Shown: in pieces, positions 51,384 through 60,573 of the stretch | How the letters are laid out: each line of letters starts with the position of its first letter | How positions within the stretch are numbered: the first letter of the stretch is position 1 | NCBI RefSeq assembly: GCF_004353905.1 | Contig: NZ_SMOD01000021.1 | Location: 62,001 to 126,000 of the forward strand | From: Paraburkholderia guartelaensis | GTDB taxonomy: Bacteria; Pseudomonadota; Gammaproteobacteria; Burkholderiales; Burkholderiaceae | Direction of reading: 5' to 3' | Length of the DNA stretch: 64,000 nt | Notes under the pieces: model-generated | What the model saw: the letters and a program-made list of their open reading frames with translations, nothing else | Told to the model about the DNA's origin: nothing | Databases searched by the model: none | Program-made: the position numbers and the translations under genes

Positions 51384-51628
51384 GGCAACTCCTCTTTCAT
51401 ATGAGAAGAAAAGAAACGTCGCGTCGGGGTGCGAGGCAACCCACTCTATGCTTGTGACCGCGCCCCGTAAAGCTGCCAAAAATACTAAAAGGCTTGTCGT
51501 GGATATTGGTGCAACGCGCCATTTTTTAGGGCGTCGGGCGACATCGTTCAGGCACGCCAAGCGCCGATCCGGCTACACTTCTCGCAGCCCGGCGCGCTTT
51601 TTGCGCATGCCCTTAACGGATCGACTCC

Positions 51629-52306
51629 ATGATCGAGAGCCTGATTTCAGACATCCTGTTCGGTTTCACCGGACTCATCAGCATCATCAATCCCTTGAGC
51701 GGTGCTTTTGTTTTTCTCGATCGCACCACAACGCTTACCGACGAAGAGCGGCGCCTGCTCGCCAAACGCGTGGCGATCAACGCGTTCTTCGTGCTGGTCG
51801 GGGCGTTTTTCGTCGGCACGCCCATCCTGCATTTCTTCGGCATTTCAATGGAAGCGCTGCGTATCGGCGGGGGCCTCGCCGTAGCCGTGGCCGGCTGGCA
51901 GATGCTCAACGCGCCCGAGCCGGAGCCGCCCGCGGTCGATCATCCGGTCAAGCCCATGAGCGCGAGTTCGGCTTCCGGCAAGGCGTTTTTTCCGCTGACC
52001 ATTCCGCTCACCACCGGCCCGGGCTCCATCGCCACGGCCATTGCGCTGAATGCCAACCGCACGCACAAGCTTTCGGCGTGGCTGCTATCGAGCTTCGCGT
52101 CGCTCGTGATCTCCGCGCTCGTCATGCTCGTGATCTATTACGTGTACAGCCGCGCTGCGCGGCTTTCGCAGTACCTGGGTGTGGAGGGCACGCGCGTGGC
52201 CATGCGCGTGTCGTCGTTTCTGCTCCTGTGCATCGGGGTGCAGATCATACTGACTGGCCTGACCGGCTTTCTCACGCCGATCGCCGACCTGCGCGCCGCG
52301 AAGTAG
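51629..52306 (+). CDS. MarC family integral membrane protein
   Basis: A 225-residue protein of the MarC (UPF0056) family, with six predicted membrane helices; the function is not established. Typical features are the N-terminal GFTGLISIINPLSGAFVFL, VAINAFFVLVGAFFVGTPIL and FPLTIPLTTGPGSIATAIAL. The loop at about residues 98-115 is hydrophilic. It is divergent from the DUF3311-symporter pair and lies 56 nt before the amidotransferase gene on the same strand. Confidence 0.92.
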   Translation: MIESLISDILFGFTGLISIINPLSGAFVFLDRTTTLTDEERRLLAKRVAINAFFVLVGAFFVGTPILHFFGISMEALRIGGGLAVAVAGWQMLNAPEPEPPAVDHPVKPMSASSASGKAFFPLTIPLTTGPGSIATAIALNANRTHKLSAWLLSSFASLVISALVMLVIYYVYSRAARLSQYLGVEGTRVAMRVSSFLLLCIGVQIILTGLTGFLTPIADLRAAK

Positions 52307-52361
52307 CGGCGCTTTCAAACGGGCCGGCGTACACAAGCGTCCTTACGCGAAGGAGACCATC

Positions 52362-53195
52362 ATGTGCCGCTGGCTCGCTTATAGCGGGAACCCCGTGCAA
52401 CTCGAAACCGTGCTGTTTCACGCACGGCATTCGCTGATCGATCAAAGCCTGCATTCCACCAAAGGCGCGACCACCACGAATGGCGACGGCTTCGGAATGG
52501 GCTGGTATCAGGACCCGCACGACATTCCCTACCGTTACCGCAGCGTGCATCCCGCCTGGAACGACCGCAACCTGCGCGAACTGGCGCGCGCGGTGCGTGC
52601 GCCCATGTTCGTTGCGCACATTCGCGCGGCCACGCATACGCCGGTGCAGGAAACGAACTGCCATCCGTTTCGCCACCGGCGCTGGATCTTCGCGCACAAC
52701 GGCCTGATTCGCAGCTATCCGCTGATGCGGCGCGATCTGCTGGTCGCGATCGATCCGGGCCGCTTCAATGCGCTCGAAGGGTCGACGGATTCGGAAACGA
52801 TGTTCTATCTCGCGATGACGTTCGGTCTCGAAGTCGATCCCGTTCTCGCGCTGGAACGCATGGCGGGTTTTGTCGAAGAAACCGCAAAAAAGCATGGCAT
52901 CGAGCCGGCGCTCAACATGACGGTGTGCGCATGCGACGGCGAGCAGATCGTCGCCGTGCGCTATTCGAGCGAGCGCAATTCGCGCTCGCTTTTTCACACC
53001 ACGGCGTTCCGGCATCTGCGCGAACTGTATCCCGATGACCCGCGCATCATTGCAGCCGGCGACGACGCATATCTGCTCGTTTCGGAGCCGCTTGGCGATG
53101 CACCCGATGTATGGGCCGAAGTGCCGGAATCGACGGCCATTGTCGTGCGCGGGCCCGAGGTCGAGTACCGGCCGTTCGTGCCGGTCGCGCCTTGA
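52362..53195 (+). CDS. Class II glutamine amidotransferase family protein (YafJ-like)
   Basis: A 277-residue protein with an N-terminal-nucleophile hydrolase fold. The catalytic Cys is residue 2 (MCRWLAYSGNPVQLE), exposed after Met removal. Further glutaminase features are GDGFGMGWY, AHIRAATHTPVQETNCHPF and FAHNGLIRSYPL, with TDSETMFYLAMTFGL beyond. It has no synthase domain, so it may be a stand-alone glutaminase or need an unknown partner. AAGGAG lies before the ATG. It converges with the hybrid kinase gene. Confidence 0.92.
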   Translation: MCRWLAYSGNPVQLETVLFHARHSLIDQSLHSTKGATTTNGDGFGMGWYQDPHDIPYRYRSVHPAWNDRNLRELARAVRAPMFVAHIRAATHTPVQETNCHPFRHRRWIFAHNGLIRSYPLMRRDLLVAIDPGRFNALEGSTDSETMFYLAMTFGLEVDPVLALERMAGFVEETAKKHGIEPALNMTVCACDGEQIVAVRYSSERNSRSLFHTTAFRHLRELYPDDPRIIAAGDDAYLLVSEPLGDAPDVWAEVPESTAIVVRGPEVEYRPFVPVAP

Positions 53196-53232
53196 AGCAC
53201 CCTAAGGCGCCTCAAGACGCCATCAGTCGACG

Positions 53233-55218
53233 TCACGCTCCGCGGCGCCTTTGCCTTGCCGCCGCGAGCGCGAGCACCTCGTCGAAGAGGGTGACGTCCA
53301 CGGGCTTCACGAGATGCATCTCGAAGCCCGCTTCACGCGTGAGCTCGACATCGGCGGCCTGGCCGAAGCCCGTCATCGCGGCGAACAGCGTGTGCTTGAG
53401 CGGCGGCAGCGCGCGCAGGGTACGCAGCGTCGCATAGCCGTCGATCTCGGGCATGGCGATGTCGATGAGCGCGGCGTCGGGCGTGAAGCCGTCCACTTCC
53501 TCGCGCGCGTGGGCGGCGCTGTAGGCTACGCGTACGTCGTGCCCTTTGAGTTCGAGCAGCATGGCGAGGCTGTCCGCCGAATCGCGGTTGTCGTCGACCA
53601 CGAGCACGCGTAGCGGCGGCACGCCGGCTTCGGCCAGCGAGGCAAGCTCGGCCGGATCCGGCTCGAGCGGCGGCGGCTGCGCCGCATGCACGCTCTCGCG
53701 CGCAAACGGCAGGCGGATCGTGAACGTGCTGCCTTTGCCCGGTCCGTCGCTCCTCGCCGAGATGGTGCCGCCATGCAGCTCGACGAGCGAGCGGCACAGC
53801 ATGAGGCCGATGCCGAGACCGTTTTCCGCAGGCCCCGGCACCGAGCGGTCCTGGCTGAAGAGGCCGAAGATCGATTCGTAGGTGCCGGGCCTCAGGCCGC
53901 GGCCTTCGTCGCGCACCTGGATCTGCACGGCGCGTGCGGCGGAACGCACGTCCACGACGATGCGGCTGCCGTCGGGCGAGAACTTCGAGGCGTTGTGCAG
54001 CAGGTTCTGCAGCACCTGCACGAGGCGCGTGTGATCGCCCGTCATGGTGAGCGTCTCGTCGGGCATCTGCACGTCCACGTGCTGGCCGCGGGCCGAGGTG
54101 AAGGGCTGCGCCGCGTCGATGGCGTGCGCGACCACTTCGCGCAGATCGAGCTGCGCCTCGCGCAACTCGATTTTGCCCGAGGTGATGCGCCCGACGTCGA
54201 GCAGGTCGTCCACGAGCCGCGTGAGGTGCACGATCTGGCGGTCGATCATGTCGCGCGCGCGCTCGATGTCAGGGCTCGGCGCATCCATGAGGCGCATCGT
54301 GGCCACGGCGTTGCGCACCGGCGCGAGCGGGTTGCGCAGTTCGTGCGCGAGCAAGGCGAGAAATTGCTTCATCTGCTCGCTCGAATGCTCGAGTTCATCG
54401 GTGCGGCGGCTTTCGGTCATGTCGCGCGTGACCTTGGCGAAACCCGTGAGCTTGCCGTGGCCGTCGTGCACCGCGGTGAGCGTGACGTTGGCCCAGAACA
54501 TCGAACCGTCCTTGCGCACGCGCCAGCCCTCGGTCACGACCCGGCCCAACTCCTTCGCGCGGCGCAGGTCGCGTTCGGGCTGACCGGTGGCGAGCTCGTC
54601 GGGCGGATAGAACACGGAAAAATGCTGGCCGACGATCTCGGCCGGGCGGTAGCCCTTCAGGTTGGTCGCGCCGGAGTTCCAGCTCACCACGTGGCCCTGC
54701 GGATCAAGCATGAACATCGCGTAGTCGCTCGCGCTTTCCACGAGCAGGCGAAAGCGCTCTTCAGAAAGGCGCAGCGCCTCGACCTGGCGGCGTTCGGCGG
54801 TGAGGTCGCGCGTGACCTTTGCGAAGCCGGAGAGCGAGCCGTCGCGATCGCGCAGCGCCGTGATGACGACGTTGGCCCAGAACATCGAGCCGTCCTTGCG
54901 CACGCGCCACCCTTCGTCGTTGAAGCGTCCGTGCAGCGCGGCCTGCTCCAGTTCGTGTTCGGGCCAGCGGCGCGCGTTGGCTTCGTCGGTGTAAAAGCGC
55001 GAGAAATGCTGGCCGATGATCTCGTGCGGCTCATAGCCTTTGATGCGGGCCGCGCCGCGATTCCAGCTCACGATGTAGCCGTGCGGGTCGAGCAGGAAGA
55101 TCGCGTAGGCCTCGATCGGCTCCACGAGCGCTTCGAAGCGGCGCTCGTTGTGGCTTTCGGCGGCGGTCTGCGGGGCGATGCCGGAGTCGGGCGTCGTCAT
55201 GGTCCTCGGGTCTGTCAT
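53233..55218 (-). CDS. Hybrid sensor histidine kinase with two PAS domains and a receiver
   Basis: A 661-residue soluble hybrid kinase. Order: PAS 1 (about 27-145), PAS 2 (about 150-272), HisKA with the phosphoacceptor His in LLAHELRNPLAPVR (near 293), ATPase domain with QNLLHNASKFSPDG and NGLGIGLMLCRSLVELHGG (about 390-515), and a C-terminal receiver (about 538-655) with VVDDNRDSADSL and the phosphoacceptor in LIDIAMPEIDGY (near 580). The two PAS units are close copies of each other. No membrane helix is present, so it senses a cytoplasmic cue. A second ATG six codons in has GAGGACC upstream. No partner regulator is adjacent. Confidence 0.92.
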   Translation of the reverse strand: MTDPRTMTTPDSGIAPQTAAESHNERRFEALVEPIEAYAIFLLDPHGYIVSWNRGAARIKGYEPHEIIGQHFSRFYTDEANARRWPEHELEQAALHGRFNDEGWRVRKDGSMFWANVVITALRDRDGSLSGFAKVTRDLTAERRQVEALRLSEERFRLLVESASDYAMFMLDPQGHVVSWNSGATNLKGYRPAEIVGQHFSVFYPPDELATGQPERDLRRAKELGRVVTEGWRVRKDGSMFWANVTLTAVHDGHGKLTGFAKVTRDMTESRRTDELEHSSEQMKQFLALLAHELRNPLAPVRNAVATMRLMDAPSPDIERARDMIDRQIVHLTRLVDDLLDVGRITSGKIELREAQLDLREVVAHAIDAAQPFTSARGQHVDVQMPDETLTMTGDHTRLVQVLQNLLHNASKFSPDGSRIVVDVRSAARAVQIQVRDEGRGLRPGTYESIFGLFSQDRSVPGPAENGLGIGLMLCRSLVELHGGTISARSDGPGKGSTFTIRLPFARESVHAAQPPPLEPDPAELASLAEAGVPPLRVLVVDDNRDSADSLAMLLELKGHDVRVAYSAAHAREEVDGFTPDAALIDIAMPEIDGYATLRTLRALPPLKHTLFAAMTGFGQAADVELTREAGFEMHLVKPVDVTLFDEVLALAAARQRRRGA

Positions 55219-55289
55219 AGGGCCTGTTCACAAGATTGACAGGCTCTGGCCTCTTGAATGGACGGCCCGCGCGCAGCGGGCGCCGCAGC

Positions 55290-56249
55290 TTACCACGCGC
55301 GCTGCCCTGAGCGGTCGTACTTTTCGGCCATTGCCGGAATGCCTGCGCGCACGTGGCGTTCCGCGCGACGCACCTGGCGGGTGAGCAGCACGACGTGCGG
55401 CGGCACCACGCGGCGTGCGCGCAACGTCCAGAACGCGCCACGCAGCAGCGCCACGCCCGCCGGCCCGAGCGAGCGCTCGCGCGCGAACACGGCGAGCGCG
55501 CGGCCGGTTGCCGCGATCGCATCGCGCGCGGGCAGGCGCATCCAGGCCACCCAGGCGGTGTTGCGCGCGAGCGCGCATTGCTGCGCACGCGTGAACCAGC
55601 GGTAAAGCGGTTCGCGATGCGCGATCGCCTGCTCGCAATAGATGATCTGGTGGCCGGCCGAAAGCATGTCGAGCGCGGCCAGCTCCTCGGCGCCGCCGTG
55701 TGAAAGCCGCTCCTCGTAACCGCCGAGCGCGCGGAACACGGCCGCGCGGAAAATGCACGCGCCGGCCATGAAGTTCGCGAGCGCCGGCCCGGCCTCGCTC
55801 TCCGCGCCAGGCGACGTGGCGGCGAGCATCAGGCAGGCGGGGTGAATTTCGCGCTCGTCGCCGCTCACCACGCGCGCGTTGAGCACGGCCACCTGTGCGT
55901 GGGCGTCGAGCAGTTGCGCCGCGCGCACGAGCGCGCCGGGCGCGAACCAGGTGCTGTCGTCGCAGCACGCGACATAGTCGGTGCGCGCGAGCAGCACGGC
56001 GCGATTGAAGCCGGCCATGCCGTGGTCGCCCAGCGACTGGACGATGCGCACTTGCGGAAATAGCGACGCCAGCAGGGAGACGGTGGAATCGGTGGAGCCG
56101 TTGTCGGCCACGATGACGTCGGGGTGTTCGGGAAGGGCGGTGAGGCGCGCGACGGTATCGATGATTTGACGCACATGATTGCGCGTGAGGACGACCACCG
56201 TCACGCGCGGCGCGCTGGGAGTTCCGGGGGCATGGGCGGAGTCGTTCAT
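55290..56249 (-). CDS. Family 2 glycosyltransferase
   Basis: A 319-residue GT-A fold glycosyltransferase without membrane helices. It has the nucleotide-sugar part VTVVVLTRNHVRQII and VIVADNGSTDSTVSLL, an Asp-rich metal site in VACCDDSTWF (near residue 113) and a GACIFRAAVFRALGGYEE block (about 165-182). The C-terminal third is basic and helical, possibly membrane-associated. It resembles rhamnosyl-type GT2 enzymes, but donor and acceptor are unknown. It stands alone, without other polysaccharide genes; the hybrid kinase gene is downstream on the same strand. Confidence 0.87.
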   Translation of the reverse strand: MNDSAHAPGTPSAPRVTVVVLTRNHVRQIIDTVARLTALPEHPDVIVADNGSTDSTVSLLASLFPQVRIVQSLGDHGMAGFNRAVLLARTDYVACCDDSTWFAPGALVRAAQLLDAHAQVAVLNARVVSGDEREIHPACLMLAATSPGAESEAGPALANFMAGACIFRAAVFRALGGYEERLSHGGAEELAALDMLSAGHQIIYCEQAIAHREPLYRWFTRAQQCALARNTAWVAWMRLPARDAIAATGRALAVFARERSLGPAGVALLRGAFWTLRARRVVPPHVVLLTRQVRRAERHVRAGIPAMAEKYDRSGQRAW

Positions 56250-56457
56250 CGCAGCAGGCGGCGAAAGCCAGCCGGTGAGTTGTCGAATTGACCTATGTCA
56301 GCATACGCCGATGGCGCGCGACATGCAGTACATGACGTGCGCCAGAGGCGGGGCGGCGCAGCGGCGGTGCTGCACTGCACAGATGAGCGATGCGCAATTT
56401 TCGCGCCGCGTCCGGCGGCGCGCGCGCAATCAGTCCGATCCGCGGCTCGATCAGCGC

Positions 56458-57141
56458 TCAGTCGCGAGCGCAGACTTCGTCAAGGTGGTCGAGCAGGTCG
56501 GCGGGATCTTCGTACACACGCAGAGCGCCCGCGCGTTGCAGTTCCTCGGTGCCGTAGCCTCCCGATTGCAGGCCGATGCCGAGCGCGCGGCAGCGCTGGG
56601 CCGCGAGCATGTCCCAGACGCTGTCGCCCACCACGAGGCAGCGCTCGATCGGCACGTTCAACCGCAGCGCCGCGGCGATGAAAAGATCCGGGTCGGGCTT
56701 GGCGTGACGCACTTCGTCGCGCGTGACCACCGTCGAGACGGATGGGTCCACGCCGAGCGCCTGCAAGTTCACGGACGCCGTGGCGAGCCGCCCGCTCGTG
56801 GCGATTGCCCAGGGCACCTGTGCGGCGGTGAGCGTGTCGAGCAGCGCGCGAGCGCCCGGCAGCGGGCGTACCTGGTCGGCGTGGCGGCGATAGGCGTCGG
56901 CGTGTAGTTTTTGCAAGCGCGCGATGCGCTCGGGCGCGATCGACTCATGCGCCTCGTGCGTCTCGCGCAGCAACTGGTTCATGAAGAGCCCGCCGCTCAT
57001 GCCGATGCGCCGGTGAATGCGCCACACCGAAAGCTCGATGCCGTCCGCGTCGAGTGCTTGCTTCCATGCGAGCACATGTTGATAAACGCTGTCGACGAGC
57101 GTGCCGTCGAGGTCGAACAAAAAGGCCGTTTCGTTGCGCAT
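56458..57141 (-). CDS. HAD-family phosphatase (phosphoglycolate phosphatase-like)
   Basis: A 227-residue haloacid dehalogenase superfamily hydrolase with a C1 helical cap. Motif I is FLFDLDGTLVDS (about residues 6-17), motif II is WAIATSGR, motif III is the Lys in HAKPDPDLF, and motif IV is VVGDSVWDMLAA. The nucleophile and general-acid Asp are both intact. It is likely a sugar-phosphate or phosphoglycolate-type phosphatase; the substrate is unknown. ATG 57141 has AAAGGAG upstream; a longer start at 57186 lacks one. It lies 99 nt downstream of the trehalase gene on the same strand. Confidence 0.92.
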   Translation of the reverse strand: MRNETAFLFDLDGTLVDSVYQHVLAWKQALDADGIELSVWRIHRRIGMSGGLFMNQLLRETHEAHESIAPERIARLQKLHADAYRRHADQVRPLPGARALLDTLTAAQVPWAIATSGRLATASVNLQALGVDPSVSTVVTRDEVRHAKPDPDLFIAAALRLNVPIERCLVVGDSVWDMLAAQRCRALGIGLQSGGYGTEELQRAGALRVYEDPADLLDHLDEVCARD

Positions 57142-57240
57142 GGGTGGCTCCTTTTGCAGCACGACGATCGCGCTGCGGTGGCGCAAAAAGTGTACGCCGC
57201 GCGCGCATGGCGTGCGCCGCGGTGGGCTTGCGGCGTCGCT

Positions 57241-59088
57241 TCAGGGCGCGCTGGCCGCAGCCGCGCCGGACGCCGCCGGTGCGGCTTGCGCGGCGCCCGT
57301 CTGCGGATACATCTGCAGCAGCACGCGCAGTACGCCGTTGGTCCATCCAAAGCCGTCCTGCAGCGGATATTCGCCGCCGCCCGCCGAAGACGCCTTCGTG
57401 GCCGACGCGCTCACGTCGTACTTCTCGACGAGCTTGTGCGTGCGGGAGTAGTAGGCGAGGTTCGTCGCGATCCAACGCGTGGCGATTTCCTGCGCCAGGT
57501 CCTGTTCGCCGTAGCGGCGCAGCCCCATGACCGCGAGATATTGCAGCGGCGCCCAGCCGTTCGGCTCGTCCCATTGCTGGCCGGTCGCGACCTGCGTGGT
57601 GGCGAGGCCGCCGGGGCGCAGCAGTCCGGCGCGCAGCGCGGCGGCCACTTCCTGCGCCTGGGCTTTCGTCGCGACGCCCGCGTAGAGCGGGTAGACGGTC
57701 GCCGCCGTGAGCCGGTGCGTGAGCGTGTGGTGCGCGAAGTCGTAGTCGCTGTACGCATGCAGTAGCGGGTCCCAGAGCACGCGGTCGATGGCGTCGGCGC
57801 GTTGTTGCGCGCGCTTCGTCATCAGTTCGGCCTCGCGTGCGTCGCCCTTCAGGCCGTAGGCCTTCGCGAGCGTGCGTTCGAGGATCACCATCAGCGAATT
57901 GAGGTCGACCGGCGCGAGCGAGGTCACGTCGATGGTCGAGAGCGTGCGGCCGTCTGCGAGCCAGCGCGAGCTGTAGTCCCAGCCCGTTTCCGCGCCCGCT
58001 CGCAGGTTGCGCCAGAGGTCCGAAGCGTCGCGCTGCGGCGTGGCTCGCGCGGTGAGGATGTCCTCGCGATACGACTCGTCGCGCGGGCGGTTGCGTGCGT
58101 CCCAGTAGCGGTTAAGCAGCGTGCCGTCGGGCAGGCGCACGAGGTGGCGCGCGGCGTGGCCGGGCTTGAGCGTCTGCGCGCCGGCCATCCAGTAGTCGTA
58201 TTCCTTGCGCAGTTGAGGCAGGTAGTGGAGGTACACGGCGTCGCCGTCTTTCTCCGCGACGAGGCTCACCATCTGCGCGAAAAACGGCGGCTGCGAGCGG
58301 CTCAGGTAGTACGTGCGATTGCCGTTCGCGATGTGGCCGTAACGGTCGATCAGCGCGGCGAAGTTGTTCAGCTCGTCGAGCGCGAGTTCGTGGCGGCCGC
58401 TCGCTTCCAGGCCGAGCATGATGAAGTACGAATCCCAGTAATAGATTTCGTTGAAGCGCCCGCCCGGCACGACGTAGGCATAAGGCAGCGGCAGCAGCGA
58501 CGAATACGGATTCGGCTTTGCGTCGGGGCGGCGGCTCAGCACGTTCCAGAGCGTGTCGATGTGGCCGACGACGTCCTGGTTTGGATCGGAAACGTAGTGG
58601 TCTTCGGTTTGCGCCGGGGCCGTGAAGTACTGGTTCACGAACTGCGTGAGCGCGGCCTTGCGCGCGGCATTGTCGTGCTGACCCGCGTGCTGCTGGCGCC
58701 AGCGCTCGTAGGCGGCCGTGATCTGGCTCGGGCGCTCGTTGGGCAGCATGTCGGCAAACGTCTTGCTGTCGGGGAAGATCTGCGCGAGCTGCACGTCGTG
58801 ATAGAGGCGGCCGTAGAGGTCGGCGGGCGTGGCGGGCTGGCTCTCTTTTGCGGCGTCATGCTGCGCTGGCGAGCGAACCGGCTTCGGTGATTGCGCCGGT
58901 TTTTGTAATTCCTGCGCGTTGGCTGGCGCGCTCGCGGAGGCCGCGGCGTCGGCTTGTGCGTCGGCGGCATAGGCGGTTTGTGCGAGCGGCCATGCGAGGC
59001 ACAGCGCAGCGGCGAGTGTTGCGGCGAACGGGATGGGGCGAGATTTCGTGGCGGATTCGGGCGTGCGGGAGCGGAACGGGAAAGACAT
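57241..59088 (-). CDS. treA: Periplasmic alpha,alpha-trehalase
   Basis: Hydrolyses trehalose to two glucose molecules in the periplasm (GH37 family), allowing use of external trehalose. It has 615 residues: a signal peptide (residues about 1-42, ending near QTAYA), a low-complexity Ala/Pro/Gln linker (about 43-85) and the (alpha/alpha)6 catalytic domain. Both trehalase signatures are present: PGGRFNEIYYWDSYF (near 212) and QWDEPNGWAPLQYLA (near 515). The C-terminus has an Ala/Gln-rich tail. The ATG at 59088 gives the signal peptide; the frame is open to 59157 without a better start. It is divergent from pobA. Confidence 0.94.
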   Translation of the reverse strand: MSFPFRSRTPESATKSRPIPFAATLAAALCLAWPLAQTAYAADAQADAAASASAPANAQELQKPAQSPKPVRSPAQHDAAKESQPATPADLYGRLYHDVQLAQIFPDSKTFADMLPNERPSQITAAYERWRQQHAGQHDNAARKAALTQFVNQYFTAPAQTEDHYVSDPNQDVVGHIDTLWNVLSRRPDAKPNPYSSLLPLPYAYVVPGGRFNEIYYWDSYFIMLGLEASGRHELALDELNNFAALIDRYGHIANGNRTYYLSRSQPPFFAQMVSLVAEKDGDAVYLHYLPQLRKEYDYWMAGAQTLKPGHAARHLVRLPDGTLLNRYWDARNRPRDESYREDILTARATPQRDASDLWRNLRAGAETGWDYSSRWLADGRTLSTIDVTSLAPVDLNSLMVILERTLAKAYGLKGDAREAELMTKRAQQRADAIDRVLWDPLLHAYSDYDFAHHTLTHRLTAATVYPLYAGVATKAQAQEVAAALRAGLLRPGGLATTQVATGQQWDEPNGWAPLQYLAVMGLRRYGEQDLAQEIATRWIATNLAYYSRTHKLVEKYDVSASATKASSAGGGEYPLQDGFGWTNGVLRVLLQMYPQTGAAQAAPAASGAAAASAP

Positions 59089-59323
59089 GGCCTTGATGTT
59101 TTTGATGGGCGAGGAGCGCGCCCGCGCACGAACCTGGGCGCAGGCGAAGCGTGCCAATGAGCAATTTCCGTTCCGCGCAACGGGTACGCGAGACGGCCGG
59201 CGACCGCGGCATTATTCAAAATCGGGATAGTCCATATTCTCCATATCGCGTTGCGCGATAACGGGCACAGCGGCGAAACTTGCCAAAAATCAATTCAAGC
59301 AACGCCGCATAAGGAGACATCTC

Positions 59324-60496
59324 ATGCGCACTCAGGTTGGCATCATTGGCGCCGGGCCCGCGGGCCTGCTTCTTTCCCATCTTCTGCATTTGCGTGGCAT
59401 CGACTCGGTCGTGCTCGAGTTGCGTGGCCGCGAGCAGATCGAATCGACCATTCGTGCCGGCGTGCTCGAGCAAGGCACGATGGACCTGCTCACCGAAGCG
59501 GGCGTCGGCGCGCGCATGAAGGCCGAAGGCGCGGTGCATCACGGCTTCGAACTTGCGTTCGAAGGCAAGCGCCGCCGCATCGATCTCACTGGCCTCACGG
59601 GCAAAGCCATCACCGTCTACGCACAGCATGAAGTGCTCAAGGACCTCGTGGCCGCGCGCGTGGCCGCGGACGGCAAGCTCTTCTTCAACGTCTCGAACAC
59701 GTCGATTCACGGCGTCGAAACCAGCACGCCGTCAATCCGCTTCACGCACGAAGGCGAGGAGCACGAGCTGCACTGCGACTATGTGATCGGCTGCGACGGT
59801 TTCCACGGCGTGTCGCGCGCCTCGATTCCGGCGGCGTTGCGCCAGGACTACGAGCGCGTGTTCCCGTTCGGCTGGTTCGGCATTCTCGTCGAGGCGCCGC
59901 CCACGTCCGACGAGCTGATCTACGCGCGGCACGATCGCGGCTTCGCGCTCATCAGCACGCGCTCGCCGAACGTGCAGCGCATGTATTTCCAGTGCGATCC
60001 GAAGGACAACGTCGATAACTGGTCCGACGATCGCATCTGGGCCGAGTTGCACGCTCGCGTCGATTCGCTCGAAGGCCACCAGGTGGTGGAAGGCAAGATC
60101 TTCCAGAAGAACATCGTGGGCATGCGCAGCTTCGTTACGACCACGATGCAGCACGGCCGCCTCTTTCTCGCGGGAGACGCGGCGCATATCGTGCCGCCTA
60201 CCGGTGCGAAGGGTCTCAATCTCGCGGTGGCGGACGTTCGCGTGCTAACCGCGGCGCTCGTCGCGTTCTACAAGGAAGGCCGCACCGATCTGCTCGATGG
60301 CTATAGCGAAACGGCGCTGCGCCGCATCTGGCGCGCCGAGCATTTCTCGTACTGGATGACGCGCATGATGCACCGCCTCGACGACGCCACGCCGTTCGAG
60401 CAGCGCCTGCAGGTTGCCGAGCTGGAACACGTCACCACGTCGCGCGCTGCCGCAACGGCAATGGCCGAGAACTACGTGGGCGCAGTTGCGGTGTGA
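59324..60496 (+). CDS. pobA: 4-hydroxybenzoate 3-monooxygenase
   Basis: FAD- and NADPH-dependent hydroxylase that makes protocatechuate from 4-hydroxybenzoate, feeding aromatic degradation. The 390-residue length matches the family. Visible are the FAD-binding GAGPAGLLLSHLLHLRGI (about residues 8-25), the DG motif VIGCDGFHGVSR (near 158-169) and the GD motif FLAGDAAHIVPPTGAKGLNL (near 281-300). AAGGAG precedes the ATG by 8 nt. The usual regulator gene pobR is not in the window. A strong terminator follows. Confidence 0.97.
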   Translation: MRTQVGIIGAGPAGLLLSHLLHLRGIDSVVLELRGREQIESTIRAGVLEQGTMDLLTEAGVGARMKAEGAVHHGFELAFEGKRRRIDLTGLTGKAITVYAQHEVLKDLVAARVAADGKLFFNVSNTSIHGVETSTPSIRFTHEGEEHELHCDYVIGCDGFHGVSRASIPAALRQDYERVFPFGWFGILVEAPPTSDELIYARHDRGFALISTRSPNVQRMYFQCDPKDNVDNWSDDRIWAELHARVDSLEGHQVVEGKIFQKNIVGMRSFVTTTMQHGRLFLAGDAAHIVPPTGAKGLNLAVADVRVLTAALVAFYKEGRTDLLDGYSETALRRIWRAEHFSYWMTRMMHRLDDATPFEQRLQVAELEHVTTSRAAATAMAENYVGAVAV

Positions 60497-60518
60497 GGTA
60501 AGCGCAACGAATGAAATG

Positions 60519-60554
60519 GCCGCGCGAGTCCCGAAGGGCTCGCGCGGCTTTTTT
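60519..60554 (+). terminator. Rho-independent terminator after pobA
   Basis: A perfect 10-bp stem, arms GCCGCGCGAG (60519-60528) and CTCGCGCGGC (60539-60548), followed by six T residues. Confidence 0.95.
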
Positions 60555-60573
60555 GTGCCCGGCGTCGAGGGCT

